NCBI GenBank assembly: GCA_005883625.1
Contig: VBDU01000069.1
Coordinates: 1-64,000 of the forward strand
DNA: 64,000 bases
Reading direction: 5' to 3'
From: Chloroflexota bacterium
GTDB taxonomy: Bacteria > Chloroflexota > Limnocylindria > P2-11E
Shown: positions 36,591 through 46,101 of the stretch, in pieces
How the letters are laid out: every line of letters begins with the position of its first letter
Position numbering within the stretch: position 1 is the stretch's first letter
The notes under the pieces: generated by a model
Database searches by the model: none
The model's input: the letters and a program-made list of their open reading frames with translations, nothing else
Told to the model about the DNA's origin: nothing
Position numbers and translations under genes: made by a program

Positions 36591-37910
36591 ATGATTTCGG
36601 TGGGTCAATTCATCGCCACGCTCACGCTGCTCATCGCATCGCTCCTACCCGCTCGCTCGCTCGCCGCGCTCCCGCCGCAAGCCACCGCATCCGCGACCGC
36701 GACCTGCGTGTCGCAGACCGGCCCCGGCATCCCGCCGCCCGCCGTCATCCCGACAAAGCTCTCCGGATTCCACGCGGCCTGGTACGGACAGAGCGGCTAC
36801 ATGCAGCTCTGCGCCGGCGAGCGCGCGACCGCGACGCTCGCGTACCTCAACTCGGGATCGCGGGGCTGGGTCTCCGGTCGCATGGGCGAGGTCGCGTACC
36901 TCGGCACGTGGGCAAGCGAGCCGGGCCAGGACCAGCCGAGCATCCTCGGTGGCGACGGGCAGCGCGGCTCGCCGGCCACCGGCTGGCCACGCTGGAATCG
37001 CATCGCGATCCAGCCGGCCGACTATGTCGGCCCGGGACAGGTCGCCTGGTTCCAGTTCAGCGTCCAGGCGCCGAACACGCCCGGCACGTACCGCCTGTAC
37101 GTGCGACCGCTCGTCGAGGGCGCGACGTGGCTCGAGGATGTCGGCGTCTTCTGGCAGGTGACGGTCCTGAATTCGGACGGCACCACGCCGAGGCCCACGC
37201 CGCCCGATCCGGCGGGCGTCCGCTTCCAGATCGACGACGGGGTGGGCGCGCGCGACATCGCGCTCGTGCATCAAGGCGTGCAGCACGTCGCCGCGTATCT
37301 CGACACGAACGCGGGCGGCGCGCGGCGCACCGCGTCGCTCGTGCACGTCTACGTCGGCGACGGAACGGAGCGGTACTGCTGCCTCACGTCGGGGGACCGC
37401 TACGAGGTCGTGACGTCGAACAAGGCGTGGGCGGCGCCGCAGGCCGCGGCGCCCGACACGTGGGCGCCAGACACCGAGCGCACTGAGCTCGCGGCGCACG
37501 AGTACGTGCACCTCTGGCAGTACGCGCTCGGCGGGCGGCCCTGCATGCTCGGCGTGCGCTGGCTCTCGGAGGGCATGGCGGAATCGTTCGCGTACCGCTC
37601 GCTCATTGCGGACGGGATCATCCCGCAGGCGAACCTCGACACGTTCACCAAGCGGCAGCTGCGGAACGCCACGAACCCCGTCCCGCTCCGCACCCTCGAG
37701 ACCGCGTGGCCCTCCGATGCGAACCCGTTCGCGGTCTCCTACCTCGCGGTCGATCGCCTCCTGGGGTCGAACGGTCCGCGGATCAGAGACTTCTGCGTGC
37801 GCGTGGGCCGCGGCGAAGAGTGGCGCACGGCGTTCGCGTCATCGTTCGGCATGACGACCGACGCGTTCTACCAGAGCTTCGAGCAGCTCCGCGCCGACTA
37901 CGTCCGCTAG
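36591..37910 (+). CDS. Secreted protein: conserved N-terminal domain + HExxH metallopeptidase-like C-terminus
   Basis: Signal-like N-terminus; 'WYGQSGY...GTWxxxPGQDQPS...FWQVTV' domain; 'ELAAHEYVHLWQYALGG...WLSEGMAESFAY'. Confidence 0.75.
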   Translation: MISVGQFIATLTLLIASLLPARSLAALPPQATASATATCVSQTGPGIPPPAVIPTKLSGFHAAWYGQSGYMQLCAGERATATLAYLNSGSRGWVSGRMGEVAYLGTWASEPGQDQPSILGGDGQRGSPATGWPRWNRIAIQPADYVGPGQVAWFQFSVQAPNTPGTYRLYVRPLVEGATWLEDVGVFWQVTVLNSDGTTPRPTPPDPAGVRFQIDDGVGARDIALVHQGVQHVAAYLDTNAGGARRTASLVHVYVGDGTERYCCLTSGDRYEVVTSNKAWAAPQAAAPDTWAPDTERTELAAHEYVHLWQYALGGRPCMLGVRWLSEGMAESFAYRSLIADGIIPQANLDTFTKRQLRNATNPVPLRTLETAWPSDANPFAVSYLAVDRLLGSNGPRIRDFCVRVGRGEEWRTAFASSFGMTTDAFYQSFEQLRADYVR

Positions 37911-37930
37911 GCGCGCGCGCCGGACGACGG

Positions 37931-38761
37931 TCAGCGGCCGGCCGCGACGAGAGCGCGCGCCGCCTCGGCGGCGATGAGACCGCGGCTCCGCAGGAACTCC
38001 GCGACGTGACGGTCGTAGTCCCACGGCCGCTCGAGGTTGGCGCAGTGCCCGGCGCCGTCGATGACGCGGATCTCGGCGTCGGCGATCTGCCGGGCGAGCT
38101 CCTCCTGGGCGGGACGTGAGCGGTCCGCGCTCCCGCACACGATCATGGTCGGCGCACGGATCCCCGCGTGCAGCCCGGGCGGGTCGGGCTCTTCGAGCGC
38201 GAGGAGCAGGTTCACGATGCTCTCGGCGTCCCCGCCGCGTTCGATCGCGACGTCGACGAGGTAGCGGTAGAAGACCGACGCCCGGAAAGCGTTCGTGAAG
38301 TTCCGTGCGAAGTGCTCGCGGCGGTAGGCGAGGCCGGCGCTCCGGTACCGCGGGACGTGACGTGGCGCGATGCCCTTCGTCACCGGGAAGCTCGGCCGGC
38401 CCGCGCCGTAATAGCCGCCGCCGGTGAGCACGAGCGCGCGCGCCTGCTCGGGCCGCTGGTTCGCCATGTGCTTCGCCGTGACCGCGCCGACCGACAGGCC
38501 CACGATGACGGCGGGCCCGCGTCGGGCCTCGTCGACCGCGTTCCAGCACGCCGCCGCGACGTCGCTCATCGCGAGCCCGCGCTGCGACGCCGGCGAGCGC
38601 CCGAGCCCCGGCAGGTCGATCGCGACGCAGGTCGCCCAACGCGCGAAATGCGCGAGCTGGAACGTCCAGCAGGTCAGGTCGTGCGGGAGCGGGTGCAGGA
38701 ACACGAGCGTCGGCCCGTCACGGCCGACGCGCTCCCAGTACAAACGGCCCCCGATGTGCAT
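37931..38761 (-). CDS. Alpha/beta hydrolase
   Basis: 'LVFLHPLPHDLTCW', 'VIVGLSVGAVTAKHMA' (GLSVG elbow), 'VIDGAGHCANLERP'. Confidence 0.85.
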   Translation of the reverse strand: MHIGGRLYWERVGRDGPTLVFLHPLPHDLTCWTFQLAHFARWATCVAIDLPGLGRSPASQRGLAMSDVAAACWNAVDEARRGPAVIVGLSVGAVTAKHMANQRPEQARALVLTGGGYYGAGRPSFPVTKGIAPRHVPRYRSAGLAYRREHFARNFTNAFRASVFYRYLVDVAIERGGDAESIVNLLLALEEPDPPGLHAGIRAPTMIVCGSADRSRPAQEELARQIADAEIRVIDGAGHCANLERPWDYDRHVAEFLRSRGLIAAEAARALVAAGR

Positions 38762-38855
38762 CACCACCCGCCACCAGACTACGAGCGAACGCGCGAGAGG
38801 CGTCGCGGCGCGTCTTGAATAGACTCGTCGCAAGACCGCAGGGGAGGTCCGTCGA

Positions 38856-39314
38856 GTGGAGCTCAAGCCCGGTGACGTCGCGCCCGCGTTCACGCTGCCC
38901 GACACGGACGGAAAGATGGTCTCGAGCACGGATTTCCCCGGGAAGCCCTTCGTCGTGTACTTCTATCCCAAGGACGACACGCCGGGGTGCACGACCGAGG
39001 CCTGCCAGTTCACCGACAACATCTCGCAGTTCGAGTTCCTTGGCGTTCCCGTGCTCGGGATCTCGCAGGACGACGCGGCGTCGCACCGGGCCTTCGCCGA
39101 CAAATACCGGCTGCGCGTCCGTCTGCTGAGCGACCCGGACCGCAAGGTCCACGAGGCCTACGGCGCCTGGGGCGAGCGGCCCGGCCGCGGTATCGGCGTC
39201 ATCCGCTCGACCTTCCTCGTCGGCACCGACGGGAAGATCCATCGTGCGTGGTACTTCGTGAAGCCCGACGGCCACGCGCTCGAGGTGCTCAGCGCGTTGA
39301 AGCCCGCCGCGTGA
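38856..39314 (+). CDS. Peroxiredoxin (Bcp/PrxQ type)
   Basis: 'GDVAPAFTLPDTDGK...VVYFYPKDDTPGCTTEACQFTDN...STFLVGTDGKI'. Confidence 0.92.
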   Translation: MELKPGDVAPAFTLPDTDGKMVSSTDFPGKPFVVYFYPKDDTPGCTTEACQFTDNISQFEFLGVPVLGISQDDAASHRAFADKYRLRVRLLSDPDRKVHEAYGAWGERPGRGIGVIRSTFLVGTDGKIHRAWYFVKPDGHALEVLSALKPAA

Positions 39315-39315
39315 G

Positions 39316-39504
39316 CTAGGCCCTGCGCCGCAGGAACGCGACCGCGGCCGCGCCGAAGAGGTAGAAACCGGCGCCGATCGCGGCCGTCGTGTAGTCGGTC
39401 ACCGGCTTGCCGCCTACGAACCACACGACGCTCACACCGAGGCCGTAGAGGCCGCCGACGAAGAGGAGCCACATCGCGACCGTCATGACGGCGCGGTCGA
39501 TCAC
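39316..39504 (-). CDS. Small membrane protein
   Basis: 62 aa, two predicted TM segments. Confidence 0.55.
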   Translation of the reverse strand: MIDRAVMTVAMWLLFVGGLYGLGVSVVWFVGGKPVTDYTTAAIGAGFYLFGAAAVAFLRRRA

Positions 39505-40238
39505 TGCTCGAGCGGCGGCCGCTGGTCCAGCCGAATGAGCCGCCAGGACTCGCCGTACGAGTAGCCTGCGTCCTTCCCGATCTGCTTCGCGAACCCGCGG
39601 ATCAGCTGCTCGACGGTGGGGTCGTCGAACTGCGAACGGTGCGCGCGGACCGCGCGGAGCTTGGTCTCGAACACGTCGCTCACGTCCACCACGACGTCCC
39701 CGCGCTCGAAGGACTGGAGGAAGAGCGCCTTCGGTTTGTGCGGCTCGAGTCGCTCGTCCTTCCAGAGCTCGGGGAACATCTGGCGCGTCGACGCGTCCGG
39801 ATTGATCGACCGGAGCACGACCTCGCCGGTCGCGATGTGATCCGGATGGTTCACGTAGAAGTCGCCGGCGTAGCGCGTTGTCGGGTCCATCGTGAGGATC
39901 GCGTCCGGGCGATGGACGCGGACCTGGCGGGCGACGTCCTTCCGCACCTCAAGCGTCGGGTAGAGGTAGCCGTCCTCATGACCCAGGAAGACCACGTCCT
40001 TCACGCCAAGGATCCGCGCGGCCTCGCGCTGCTCGGCGAGACGGACGTCGCGCAGCTTCTCGCGCGTCATGGTCTCGTCCTGCGATCCGGACGCGCCGTT
40101 GGTGACCATGCAGTAGGTCACCTCGACACCGGCTTTCGTCCACTTCGCGACCGTTCCTGCCATGCCGAACTCGGCGTCGTCGGGATGGGCGTACACGACG
40201 AGCTCGCGCTCGATCTCGAGCTGGTCGTAGAACTTCAT
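39501..40238 (-). CDS. PIG-L family deacetylase
   Basis: 'LVVYAHPDDAEFGMAGTVAKW...NHPDHIATGEVVLRSI'. Confidence 0.9.
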   Translation of the reverse strand: MKFYDQLEIERELVVYAHPDDAEFGMAGTVAKWTKAGVEVTYCMVTNGASGSQDETMTREKLRDVRLAEQREAARILGVKDVVFLGHEDGYLYPTLEVRKDVARQVRVHRPDAILTMDPTTRYAGDFYVNHPDHIATGEVVLRSINPDASTRQMFPELWKDERLEPHKPKALFLQSFERGDVVVDVSDVFETKLRAVRAHRSQFDDPTVEQLIRGFAKQIGKDAGYSYGESWRLIRLDQRPPLEQ

Positions 40239-41083
40239 GCTGCGGCGAAGAGCCGGGCGAGCAGCACGGCCCCGTCGACCAGGCGCGGCCCCGGCCGGCT
40301 GAAGAACGCATTGCCGTCGACCGGATGGACGCGACCCGCGCGCACCGCCGGGACCTCGTCCCACCCGGGGAGCCTTCGCAGGCGCTGGCCGTCGCTCGCC
40401 GCGCGCCGCTCGTCGAAGCCGCACGGCATGAGCACGAGCACGTCGGGCGACGCCGCGACGACCTCGGCCCACGCGATCTCGCGGGAGCGCTCGCCGGGCG
40501 ATCCGAGCACGTCGGTGCCGCCGGCGATCTCGACCTGCTCCGGCACCCAATGGCCGCCGTTGAAGAGCGGGTCCAGCCATTCGAGGCAGGCGACCCGCGG
40601 GCGCGAGCGGCCGGCGCTGCGCGTCCGCACCGCCTCGAGGCGCGCGCGGAGTGACGCGACGAGCAGCTCGGCGGCGCGCGCGCGCCCGATCGCGTTGCCG
40701 ACGCGCCTGACGTCCTCGAGCATGCCGTCGAGCGAGCTCGCGTCGAGGGGCACGACCGGTGCGCGCAGCGCTCTCGGCACCTGGTCAAGCGTGATCGCGC
40801 AGACCGCGCAGAGCGTCTGACCGAGGATGAGGTCGGGCCGTGCGTCGCGGAGCGCGCCCGCGTCGAGATGGAACGTGCTCTCGCGTCGCTCTGCGGCCGT
40901 CTTCACCGCGGCATCGATCTCGTGGCTCGTCGCATCCGGAGGGAGCGAGGTCCGCGTCACGCGCGGAAGGCGGCGGACCTGCGGCGGATGGTCGTCGTCG
41001 TGCGTCACCGCCACGAGATCGTCCGCGGCGCCGAGCGCACACGCGATCTCGGTCGCGGCGGGAACCAGAGAGACGAGTCGCAT
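40235..41083 (-). CDS. Cobalamin/metal ABC transporter substrate-binding-like protein (BtuF-like)
   Basis: 'LVSLVPAATEIACALGAADDLVAVTHDDDHP...CLEWLDPLFNGGHWVPEQVEIAGG'. Confidence 0.82.
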   Translation of the reverse strand: MRLVSLVPAATEIACALGAADDLVAVTHDDDHPPQVRRLPRVTRTSLPPDATSHEIDAAVKTAAERRESTFHLDAGALRDARPDLILGQTLCAVCAITLDQVPRALRAPVVPLDASSLDGMLEDVRRVGNAIGRARAAELLVASLRARLEAVRTRSAGRSRPRVACLEWLDPLFNGGHWVPEQVEIAGGTDVLGSPGERSREIAWAEVVAASPDVLVLMPCGFDERRAASDGQRLRRLPGWDEVPAVRAGRVHPVDGNAFFSRPGPRLVDGAVLLARLFAAA

Positions 41084-41736
41084 CAGGGCGCGCCGAGGAT
41101 GTCGAGCTGCACGAAGCCATTCTCGCCGCGCCGCTCCCCTGGGCGCCACCGCAGGGGTCGGCCGAAGAGCGGACCGGCGAAAGCGAAGGAGTGGTATTCG
41201 CCGTTCTCGCCGCACGGATCGATGGGCAGGCCGGTCACCTCCGTGAGGAACCGCTCGTCGATCACCCGGCCGAGCCAGGCCGCGTCGAGCTTGGCCGTCT
41301 CGCAGCAGGTGATCACCGCGCGGCCCCCGCCCGCGACGAACTCGGCGAGCAGCGCCGCGGGACGCTCGCCCCACAGCGGCTCGACGTGCTCCAGGCCCGC
41401 GCCACACACGCGCTTCTCGTACCACGCGCGAACGTCGGCGAGATGGATGTCGCCGAAGACGACGCCGGCGAACCCCTCCGCCGCCAGGGCACCGAGCGCC
41501 GCGCGCAGGGCCAGGTCGAAGCCCTCCCAGGTCGTGCCGATCGGGCGAAGGTCCGCGCCGATCGCCGCGGCCTGTGCGCGAATGAGCTCGACGCGGGTGG
41601 CGTGGAAGCGGACGCGACCGGTGGCGGCGTCGTGGAAGCAGAGCAGCGTGTCGACCGAGAGCCCCCGGGCTCGCGCGCGCGTCACCGCGAGCGCGCTGTC
41701 CTTGCCGCCGGACCACATGGCGGCGTAGCGCTTCAC
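41083..41736 (-). CDS. Diphthine-ammonia ligase-like ATP pyrophosphatase
   Basis: PP-loop 'AAMWSGGKDSALAVTRA', 'GVVFGDIHLADVRAWYE'. Confidence 0.85.
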   Translation of the reverse strand: MKRYAAMWSGGKDSALAVTRARARGLSVDTLLCFHDAATGRVRFHATRVELIRAQAAAIGADLRPIGTTWEGFDLALRAALGALAAEGFAGVVFGDIHLADVRAWYEKRVCGAGLEHVEPLWGERPAALLAEFVAGGGRAVITCCETAKLDAAWLGRVIDERFLTEVTGLPIDPCGENGEYHSFAFAGPLFGRPLRWRPGERRGENGFVQLDILGAP

Positions 41737-41752
41737 GGGCGTGTCGGACCGC

Positions 41753-43810
41753 TCAGTCGGGCGCGCCGAGCACTCCGTCCGGGGAGGCCAGGACGTCCCA
41801 GGGATTCCCGGCGAGGTCGCTGATCCCTGCCGCCTCGCTGATGGTCGCCGGCAGCTGCAGCCCCGGGTTCGTTCCCGCCTGCACGATCGTCGGGCTGGCC
41901 TTCAGCACGATCGTGAGGACGCGATTGGGCGGGTAGGGCGTGCCGGCGAGCGCCTCGGTGGCGGTGTTCAGAGTGCAGGCGTTCGTGCCGCACACGATGT
42001 CAGCGAACGTCCCATCCGCGTCGACGCCCTGGATCCTCGCCCCGGGTGCGATCTTCATGTCCTTGCTGAAGGCGATCTTGATGACGTCCCCGGCGTCGAA
42101 CGTGTTCGCCAGGCCCGCGACCGTCGTGACGCGCGCGTCGATCGAACGCGGGTCGGCGTTCGGACCGACCGGCGTCGGCGGCGTCTCGACCGTGATGAAG
42201 TTGCCGTACGCCCAGAGCGTCGCGTTCGTGACCGGGTTCGTCACGCCGACGCGATAGCAGTAGAACCCGCTCGAGATCTGTCGATCGAGGAACGCGACCG
42301 TGTCCTGGCCGCGCGGGATCTGGACGGTCCCGCGCGGGGCATACCCGCCGCCGCTCGACTCGCACGACGGGCCGATCGCCGTGACCGACGTGCCCCAGAC
42401 CTGATACACGATGTCGTCGACGTTCGTCGGCGGCTCGGTGATCGTGATCTGGATGTCGTCCTGCACGTTCTCGTTGTCGTAATCGTCCACGTTGCCGACG
42501 ACGGTGACGGCGGCGCGCCCGACGTCGTTCGTGATCGTGAAGCTCGACATCCCGGTGGGATCGGCGCTGTACGTCATGGTGATGCCGTCGCCCGTCGAGA
42601 GCAGCTGCTCGAACTGCGCGAGCGACAGGGTCATGTTCCCGAGCATGAACACGTCGTTGCCGTCGTAACGGAACGTCTTCGTGCCACCCGAGTCCACGAA
42701 ATAGTGCTCGTCCAGATTCACGGCGCCGACCGCGATCGTGTACGAGGACGAGGTCGCGGGTGGCGGGATGAAGCGGACCGGCGCCCCGACGCCGACGATC
42801 TCGGTCGGGAAGTTCGTCGCGTTCAGGTCGAGGGCGTTGTTGTTGTTGGTGTCCTGGAAGAAGATGGGCCGCACGTTCGCGTTGCCGTTCGTCGACGTGA
42901 CCGTGACGTCGATCGTCCCCGAGGGCGGGATGACGACACAGTCCACGTAGCTCGTCCCTTTCTGGATGCCGCCCACGGTCGCGAACGTCGCCGCAGTCGA
43001 AAGGTCGGCCTTGTCGTCGCCCACGACCTTGCCGCTCGCATCGGTCTCGGCGTCCCGGAACGAGCCGTTCACCGGGTACGTCGCGGCGTCGACGAACGCG
43101 AGATCGAGGCAGCCGGTGATCCCGTTCGCCTGCGCGGTGTACGACCGGGTCGTGTTGATGGCCTGCGTCAGCGCTGTCGTCGGCGAGACGAGGACACCGG
43201 TGAGATCGACGGCCCTTACGGTCACCTGCCAGAAGACGCCGAAGTCCTCCATCCAATTGGCTCCCTCGACGAGCGGACGGATGTAGAGGCGGTACGTCCC
43301 TGGCTGCTGCGGCGCCTGGATGGTGAACTGGAACCACGAGACCTGGTTCGGCCCGACGTAGTCGGCCGGTTGCGCCGCGACCCGGTTGTAGCGCGGCCAA
43401 CCGGTCGCGGGCGAGCCGTTCGTCCCGTCGCCGCCGAGCGAGCTCGGCTGGTCCTGCCCCGGGAGCGGGGTCCACGTTCCGAGGAACGCCATCTCGCCGA
43501 GCCGGCCGCTCACCCAGCCGCGGGTGCCCGAGTTGTAGTAGGCGACGACCGCGGTCGACTTATCGCCGGGGCAGAGCGTCGGATAGCCGGACTGCCCGTA
43601 CCACGAGGCGTGGAAGCCCGGGAGGCCGGACGGCACGGTCCCAGGAGGGGCGATTCCGGGGCCGACCGACGACACGCAGGCCTGCGCTCGCGATGTCCCG
43701 GAGGGCGCGACCTGCGCGGCCCGGCTCGGCCCGGCGGGCGCCGTCGCGGCGACGAGCGCCACGACGGCGAACGCTGTGAGGAGGCGGACGGCGACACGCA
43801 CCCGCTCCAT
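41753..43810 (-). CDS. Large secreted protein sharing its N-terminal domain with 36591-37910
   Basis: Signal-like 'MERVRVAVRLLTAFAVVALVA'; 'WYGQSGYPTLCPGDKS...PGQDQPSSLGGDG...VFWQVTV'; long Thr/Asn-rich tail. Confidence 0.72.
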   Translation of the reverse strand: MERVRVAVRLLTAFAVVALVAATAPAGPSRAAQVAPSGTSRAQACVSSVGPGIAPPGTVPSGLPGFHASWYGQSGYPTLCPGDKSTAVVAYYNSGTRGWVSGRLGEMAFLGTWTPLPGQDQPSSLGGDGTNGSPATGWPRYNRVAAQPADYVGPNQVSWFQFTIQAPQQPGTYRLYIRPLVEGANWMEDFGVFWQVTVRAVDLTGVLVSPTTALTQAINTTRSYTAQANGITGCLDLAFVDAATYPVNGSFRDAETDASGKVVGDDKADLSTAATFATVGGIQKGTSYVDCVVIPPSGTIDVTVTSTNGNANVRPIFFQDTNNNNALDLNATNFPTEIVGVGAPVRFIPPPATSSSYTIAVGAVNLDEHYFVDSGGTKTFRYDGNDVFMLGNMTLSLAQFEQLLSTGDGITMTYSADPTGMSSFTITNDVGRAAVTVVGNVDDYDNENVQDDIQITITEPPTNVDDIVYQVWGTSVTAIGPSCESSGGGYAPRGTVQIPRGQDTVAFLDRQISSGFYCYRVGVTNPVTNATLWAYGNFITVETPPTPVGPNADPRSIDARVTTVAGLANTFDAGDVIKIAFSKDMKIAPGARIQGVDADGTFADIVCGTNACTLNTATEALAGTPYPPNRVLTIVLKASPTIVQAGTNPGLQLPATISEAAGISDLAGNPWDVLASPDGVLGAPD

Positions 43811-43863
43811 TGAAACGCATCGGGCGACCGGGGCGCCGGTGGCCTCCATAGACTCCCGGGACC

Positions 43864-44973
43864 GTGGGACTGGGGAAGCCCGACGACGGGCTGGCGGCGA
43901 CGCCCCCGATGGGCTGGAACAGCTGGAATCGGTTCGGCACGAAGGTCGACGAGGCCCTGGTCCGCGAGACCGCCGAGGCGATCGTCGCAACCGGGATGCG
44001 CGAGGCCGGCTACCGCTACGTCGTCATTGACGACGGGTGGGAGGCCGGCGAGCGCGACGCCCATGGCGACCTCGTCGCCGACCCGGCGAAGTTCCCGCAC
44101 GGGATCCGGGCCGTCGCCGATCACGTGCACGCGCTGGACCTGCGGTTCGGCATCTACACCGACGCCGGGACGAACACGTGTCAGGGACTTCCCGCGAGCC
44201 TCGGCTACGAGTTCCGTGACGCGCGACGGTTCGCCGAATGGGGCGTCGACTACGTGAAGGTCGACTGGTGCCATACGAACGGCCTCGGGCCGCGCGCGCT
44301 CTACGCGAAGTGGGCGCTGGCGATCGCGGCGGCCGAACGACCCATCGTGCTATCGATCTGCGAGTGGGGCCGCTCGCGTCCGTGGGAGTGGGCGCCGTCG
44401 GTCGGGCACCTGTGGCGCACCTGCTGGGACATCCAGGACACGTGGGCCTCCCTCACGGGCGTGCTCGACCGTCAGGCGGGCCTCTACAGCTACGCCGGGC
44501 CGAGCCACTGGAACGATCCGGACATGCTCGAGATCGGGAACGGCGGGATGACCGCGCTCGAGTACCGCACACACCTGGGGCTCTGGGCGATGCTCGCGGC
44601 GCCGCTCATGGCGGGGAATGACCTCCGCACGATGACCGACGAGACACGCGCGCTCCTCAGCGCGCCGGAGGTCCTCGCGATCGATCAGGATCCGCTCGGC
44701 CGTCAGGCGCGTCGCGTGCGTGCGAGCGACGGGGCCGAGGTATGGGTCCGCGACCTCGCCGGTGGCGCGCAGGCCGTCGCGTTGGCGAATCGCGACGACT
44801 GCGCGCGCGAGATCGCGGTCGAGTGGACGGACCTCGGGCTTCCGGCGGGGACGATCCGCGGCGTGCGCGACCTGTGGCTCCGTGAGGACGTGGGGCACCT
44901 CCGCGACGGCCATGCGATCTCGGTGCCGCCGCACGACACGGCGCTCCTGAGGATCGCTGCGCCGCTAGGCTAG
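43864..44973 (+). CDS. GH27-like alpha-galactosidase
   Basis: 'PPMGWNSWNRFGTKV', 'YRYVVIDDGWEAG', 'VDYVKVDWCHTNG', 'HWNDPDMLEIGNGGMT'. Confidence 0.93.
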   Translation: MGLGKPDDGLAATPPMGWNSWNRFGTKVDEALVRETAEAIVATGMREAGYRYVVIDDGWEAGERDAHGDLVADPAKFPHGIRAVADHVHALDLRFGIYTDAGTNTCQGLPASLGYEFRDARRFAEWGVDYVKVDWCHTNGLGPRALYAKWALAIAAAERPIVLSICEWGRSRPWEWAPSVGHLWRTCWDIQDTWASLTGVLDRQAGLYSYAGPSHWNDPDMLEIGNGGMTALEYRTHLGLWAMLAAPLMAGNDLRTMTDETRALLSAPEVLAIDQDPLGRQARRVRASDGAEVWVRDLAGGAQAVALANRDDCAREIAVEWTDLGLPAGTIRGVRDLWLREDVGHLRDGHAISVPPHDTALLRIAAPLG

Positions 44974-44979
44974 CGGCGC
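44959..44979. repeat. Perfect inverted repeat, 10-bp arms
   Basis: GCGCCGCTAG-G-CTAGCGGCGC between GH27 and the amidohydrolase. Confidence 0.85.
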
Positions 44980-44982
44980 CCC

Positions 44983-45999
44983 GTGAAGCTGGACGTCTTT
45001 CCTCACATCCTTCCACGTCCGTACTTCGATCGGATCATGAAGATCGCGTCCGGACCCGCGTCCTACATGCAGAAGCGCGTCGCCTCGATCCCCTGCATCT
45101 ACGACCTCGACGAGCGCTTCCGCGTCATGGAGCGCTTCCCGGAGTACGTCCAAGTCCTCACCCTCGGCTCGCCGCCGGTCGAAGCCCTGGGCGAGGCGGC
45201 GCTCACGCGCGACCTCGCGCGCCTCGCGAACGACTCCATGGCCGAGCTCTGCCGCAGGCATCCCGACCGCTTCCTCGGCTTCGCGGCGGCGCTGCCGATG
45301 AACGATCCCGACGCATCGGTCGAGGAGACCGCGCGCGCGGTCCGCGACCTCGGCGCCCTCGGCGTGCAGATCTACACGAACGTGAACGGCGTGCCCCTCG
45401 ACGATCCCCGCTACGCGCCGCTCTTCGCTCGCGTCGCGGAGCTCGATCGGACGATCTGGGTGCACCCGGCGCGGACCGCGAAGACGGCCGACTACCCGGG
45501 CGAGTCCGGTTCGCGCTACGAGCTGTGGTGGGCCTTCGGCTGGCCGTACGAGACCGCGGTCTTCATGGCGCGGCTCGTCTTCGCCGGGATCTTCGACCGC
45601 CATCCCAGTCTGCGGATGCTCACGCACCACGCGGGCGGCATGGTGCCGCACTTCGCCGGGCGCATCGGGCTCGGCCTCGATCAGCTCGGCGCACGCACCC
45701 CAGACGAGGACCTCGCGAAGGTCCGCGCGTCCCTCGCGAAGCGGCCCTACGACTACTTCCGCATGTTCTACGGCGACACGGCGCTCTTCGGCGCCGGCCA
45801 CGCGGTCGCCTGCGCGATCGAGTTCTTCGGGGTCGACCACATCCTCTTCGGGACGGATATGCCTTTCGACCCCGAGAAGGGCCCGCAGTTCATCCGCGAG
45901 ACGATCGCCGACCTCGACGCGCTCGAGGTCTCAGCCGCCGAGCGCGCCGCGCTCTACGAGGGGAACGCCCGCCGCCTGCTGCGCATCCAGCCCCGCTAA
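44983..45999 (+). CDS. Amidohydrolase, ACMSD-like (amidohydrolase_2)
   Basis: 'KLDVFPHILPRPYFDRI', 'HPDRFLGFAAALPMNDPDASVEE', 'FGTDMPFDPEKGPQFIRETI'. Confidence 0.85.
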   Translation: MKLDVFPHILPRPYFDRIMKIASGPASYMQKRVASIPCIYDLDERFRVMERFPEYVQVLTLGSPPVEALGEAALTRDLARLANDSMAELCRRHPDRFLGFAAALPMNDPDASVEETARAVRDLGALGVQIYTNVNGVPLDDPRYAPLFARVAELDRTIWVHPARTAKTADYPGESGSRYELWWAFGWPYETAVFMARLVFAGIFDRHPSLRMLTHHAGGMVPHFAGRIGLGLDQLGARTPDEDLAKVRASLAKRPYDYFRMFYGDTALFGAGHAVACAIEFFGVDHILFGTDMPFDPEKGPQFIRETIADLDALEVSAAERAALYEGNARRLLRIQPR

Positions 46000-46101
46000 A
46001 CGGGACCCCCGGACCTTCGTACTACCCGCGAAGGTGTGATACCGCGCTGACAGCGGTCCTCCCCCGGATGGGTACCCGGCGCGACGCCGGCGAGCCCACG
46101 C

